A DNA stretch of 64,000 nucleotides from Sulfitobacter sp. D7 (GTDB lineage Bacteria > Pseudomonadota > Alphaproteobacteria > Rhodobacterales > Rhodobacteraceae): positions 3,001,001-3,065,000 of the forward strand of contig NZ_CP020694.1 in the NCBI RefSeq assembly GCF_003611275.1. Direction: 5' to 3'. The position numbers were made by a program, and so were the translations under genes. Shown here piece after piece: positions 63,894-64,000 of this stretch. The notes under the pieces are model-generated. The model did not search any database. It saw only the letters and a program-made list of their open reading frames with translations, and was not told the origin of the DNA. Positions within the stretch are counted from its first letter, which is position 1, and each line of letters begins with the position of its first letter.

Positions 63894-64000
63894 TGATCCA
63901 GAAAAAGCAAGACTTAGCGTCTCGCGCGAAGATCAGAAGCTGGTAAGAAACTGATCCTCTTTATCCTGTATCAAAAGCATACTTTTACCCGCCCAGACTA
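63894..64000 (-). other. Downstream part of the 16S-23S spacer
   Basis: This non-coding spacer contains the 5' strand of the 23S processing stem (63887-63914 and 63970-63982). No tRNA is visible in the part present; tRNA-Ile and tRNA-Ala, usual in this spacer, would lie beyond the right edge. Confidence 0.75.

Overview
The window comes from an alphaproteobacterium of the family Rhodobacteraceae (roseobacter group). The basis is the protein sequences, the rRNA sequence and the merged str-S10-spc-alpha ribosomal cluster. I cannot assign a genus from sequence alone. Most of it, from about 17 kb to the end, is GC-rich core chromosome. The left 17 kb is visibly more AT-rich and mosaic, and behaves as accessory DNA.

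Region 1 (1-6.6 kb) is a metal-homeostasis cassette. It holds a Zn/Cd/Pb P-type ATPase that runs off the left edge, a small lipoprotein, a Tat-exported L,D-transpeptidase, and a transglutaminase-like protein translationally coupled to a CDF-type cation exporter. Three promoters here have the 19-bp spacer and central dyad of MerR-family metal promoters, but no MerR regulator lies in the window. Decayed IS3-like transposase fragments sit at about 3.7-3.9 kb and 6.4-6.6 kb.

Region 2 (6.7-17.04 kb) is one compact leftward operon. It encodes a short tyrosine recombinase, two very long recombinase-type proteins, two small HTH/coiled-coil proteins, a RecD2-like helicase and a complete RarA. It sits inside the host rarA gene, whose first 253 codons remain at 17041-17799. 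The element therefore interrupts rarA and carries a divergent intact rarA. The displaced 3' part of the host gene is not in the window, so the island must extend beyond the left edge.

Region 3 (17.8-60.6 kb) is the core, mostly leftward: an HtrA/Deg protease, rplQ, rpoA, rpsK, rpsM, adk, secY, rplO; rpmD, rpsE, rplR, rplF, rpsH, rpsN, rplE, rplX, rplN, rpsQ, rpmC; rplP, rpsC, rplV, rpsS, rplB; rplW, rplD, rplC, rpsJ; tuf, fusA, rpsG, rpsL; rpoC, rpoB, rplL, rplJ, rplA, rplK, nusG, secE. Non-ribosomal cassettes split this order at rpmD/rplO (a small secreted Cys/His-rich protein), rpmC/rplP (2OG oxygenase, hemerythrin, short basic protein, NYN nuclease), rplW/rplB (PRC-barrel repeat protein, desaturase, DUF1801) and rpsL/rpoC (glycosyltransferase, DMT transporter, response regulator). 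Strong promoters with 17-bp spacers are visible before rpsL, rpsJ, rplO, rpsM and secE. Many intergenic gaps carry strong hairpins or REP-like repeats.

Region 4 (60.7-64 kb) is the 3' part of a leftward rRNA operon: terminator, 5S, a complete 23S with an intervening-sequence-type hairpin near its 5' end, and the start of the 16S-23S spacer. No tRNA gene and no CRISPR array were seen.
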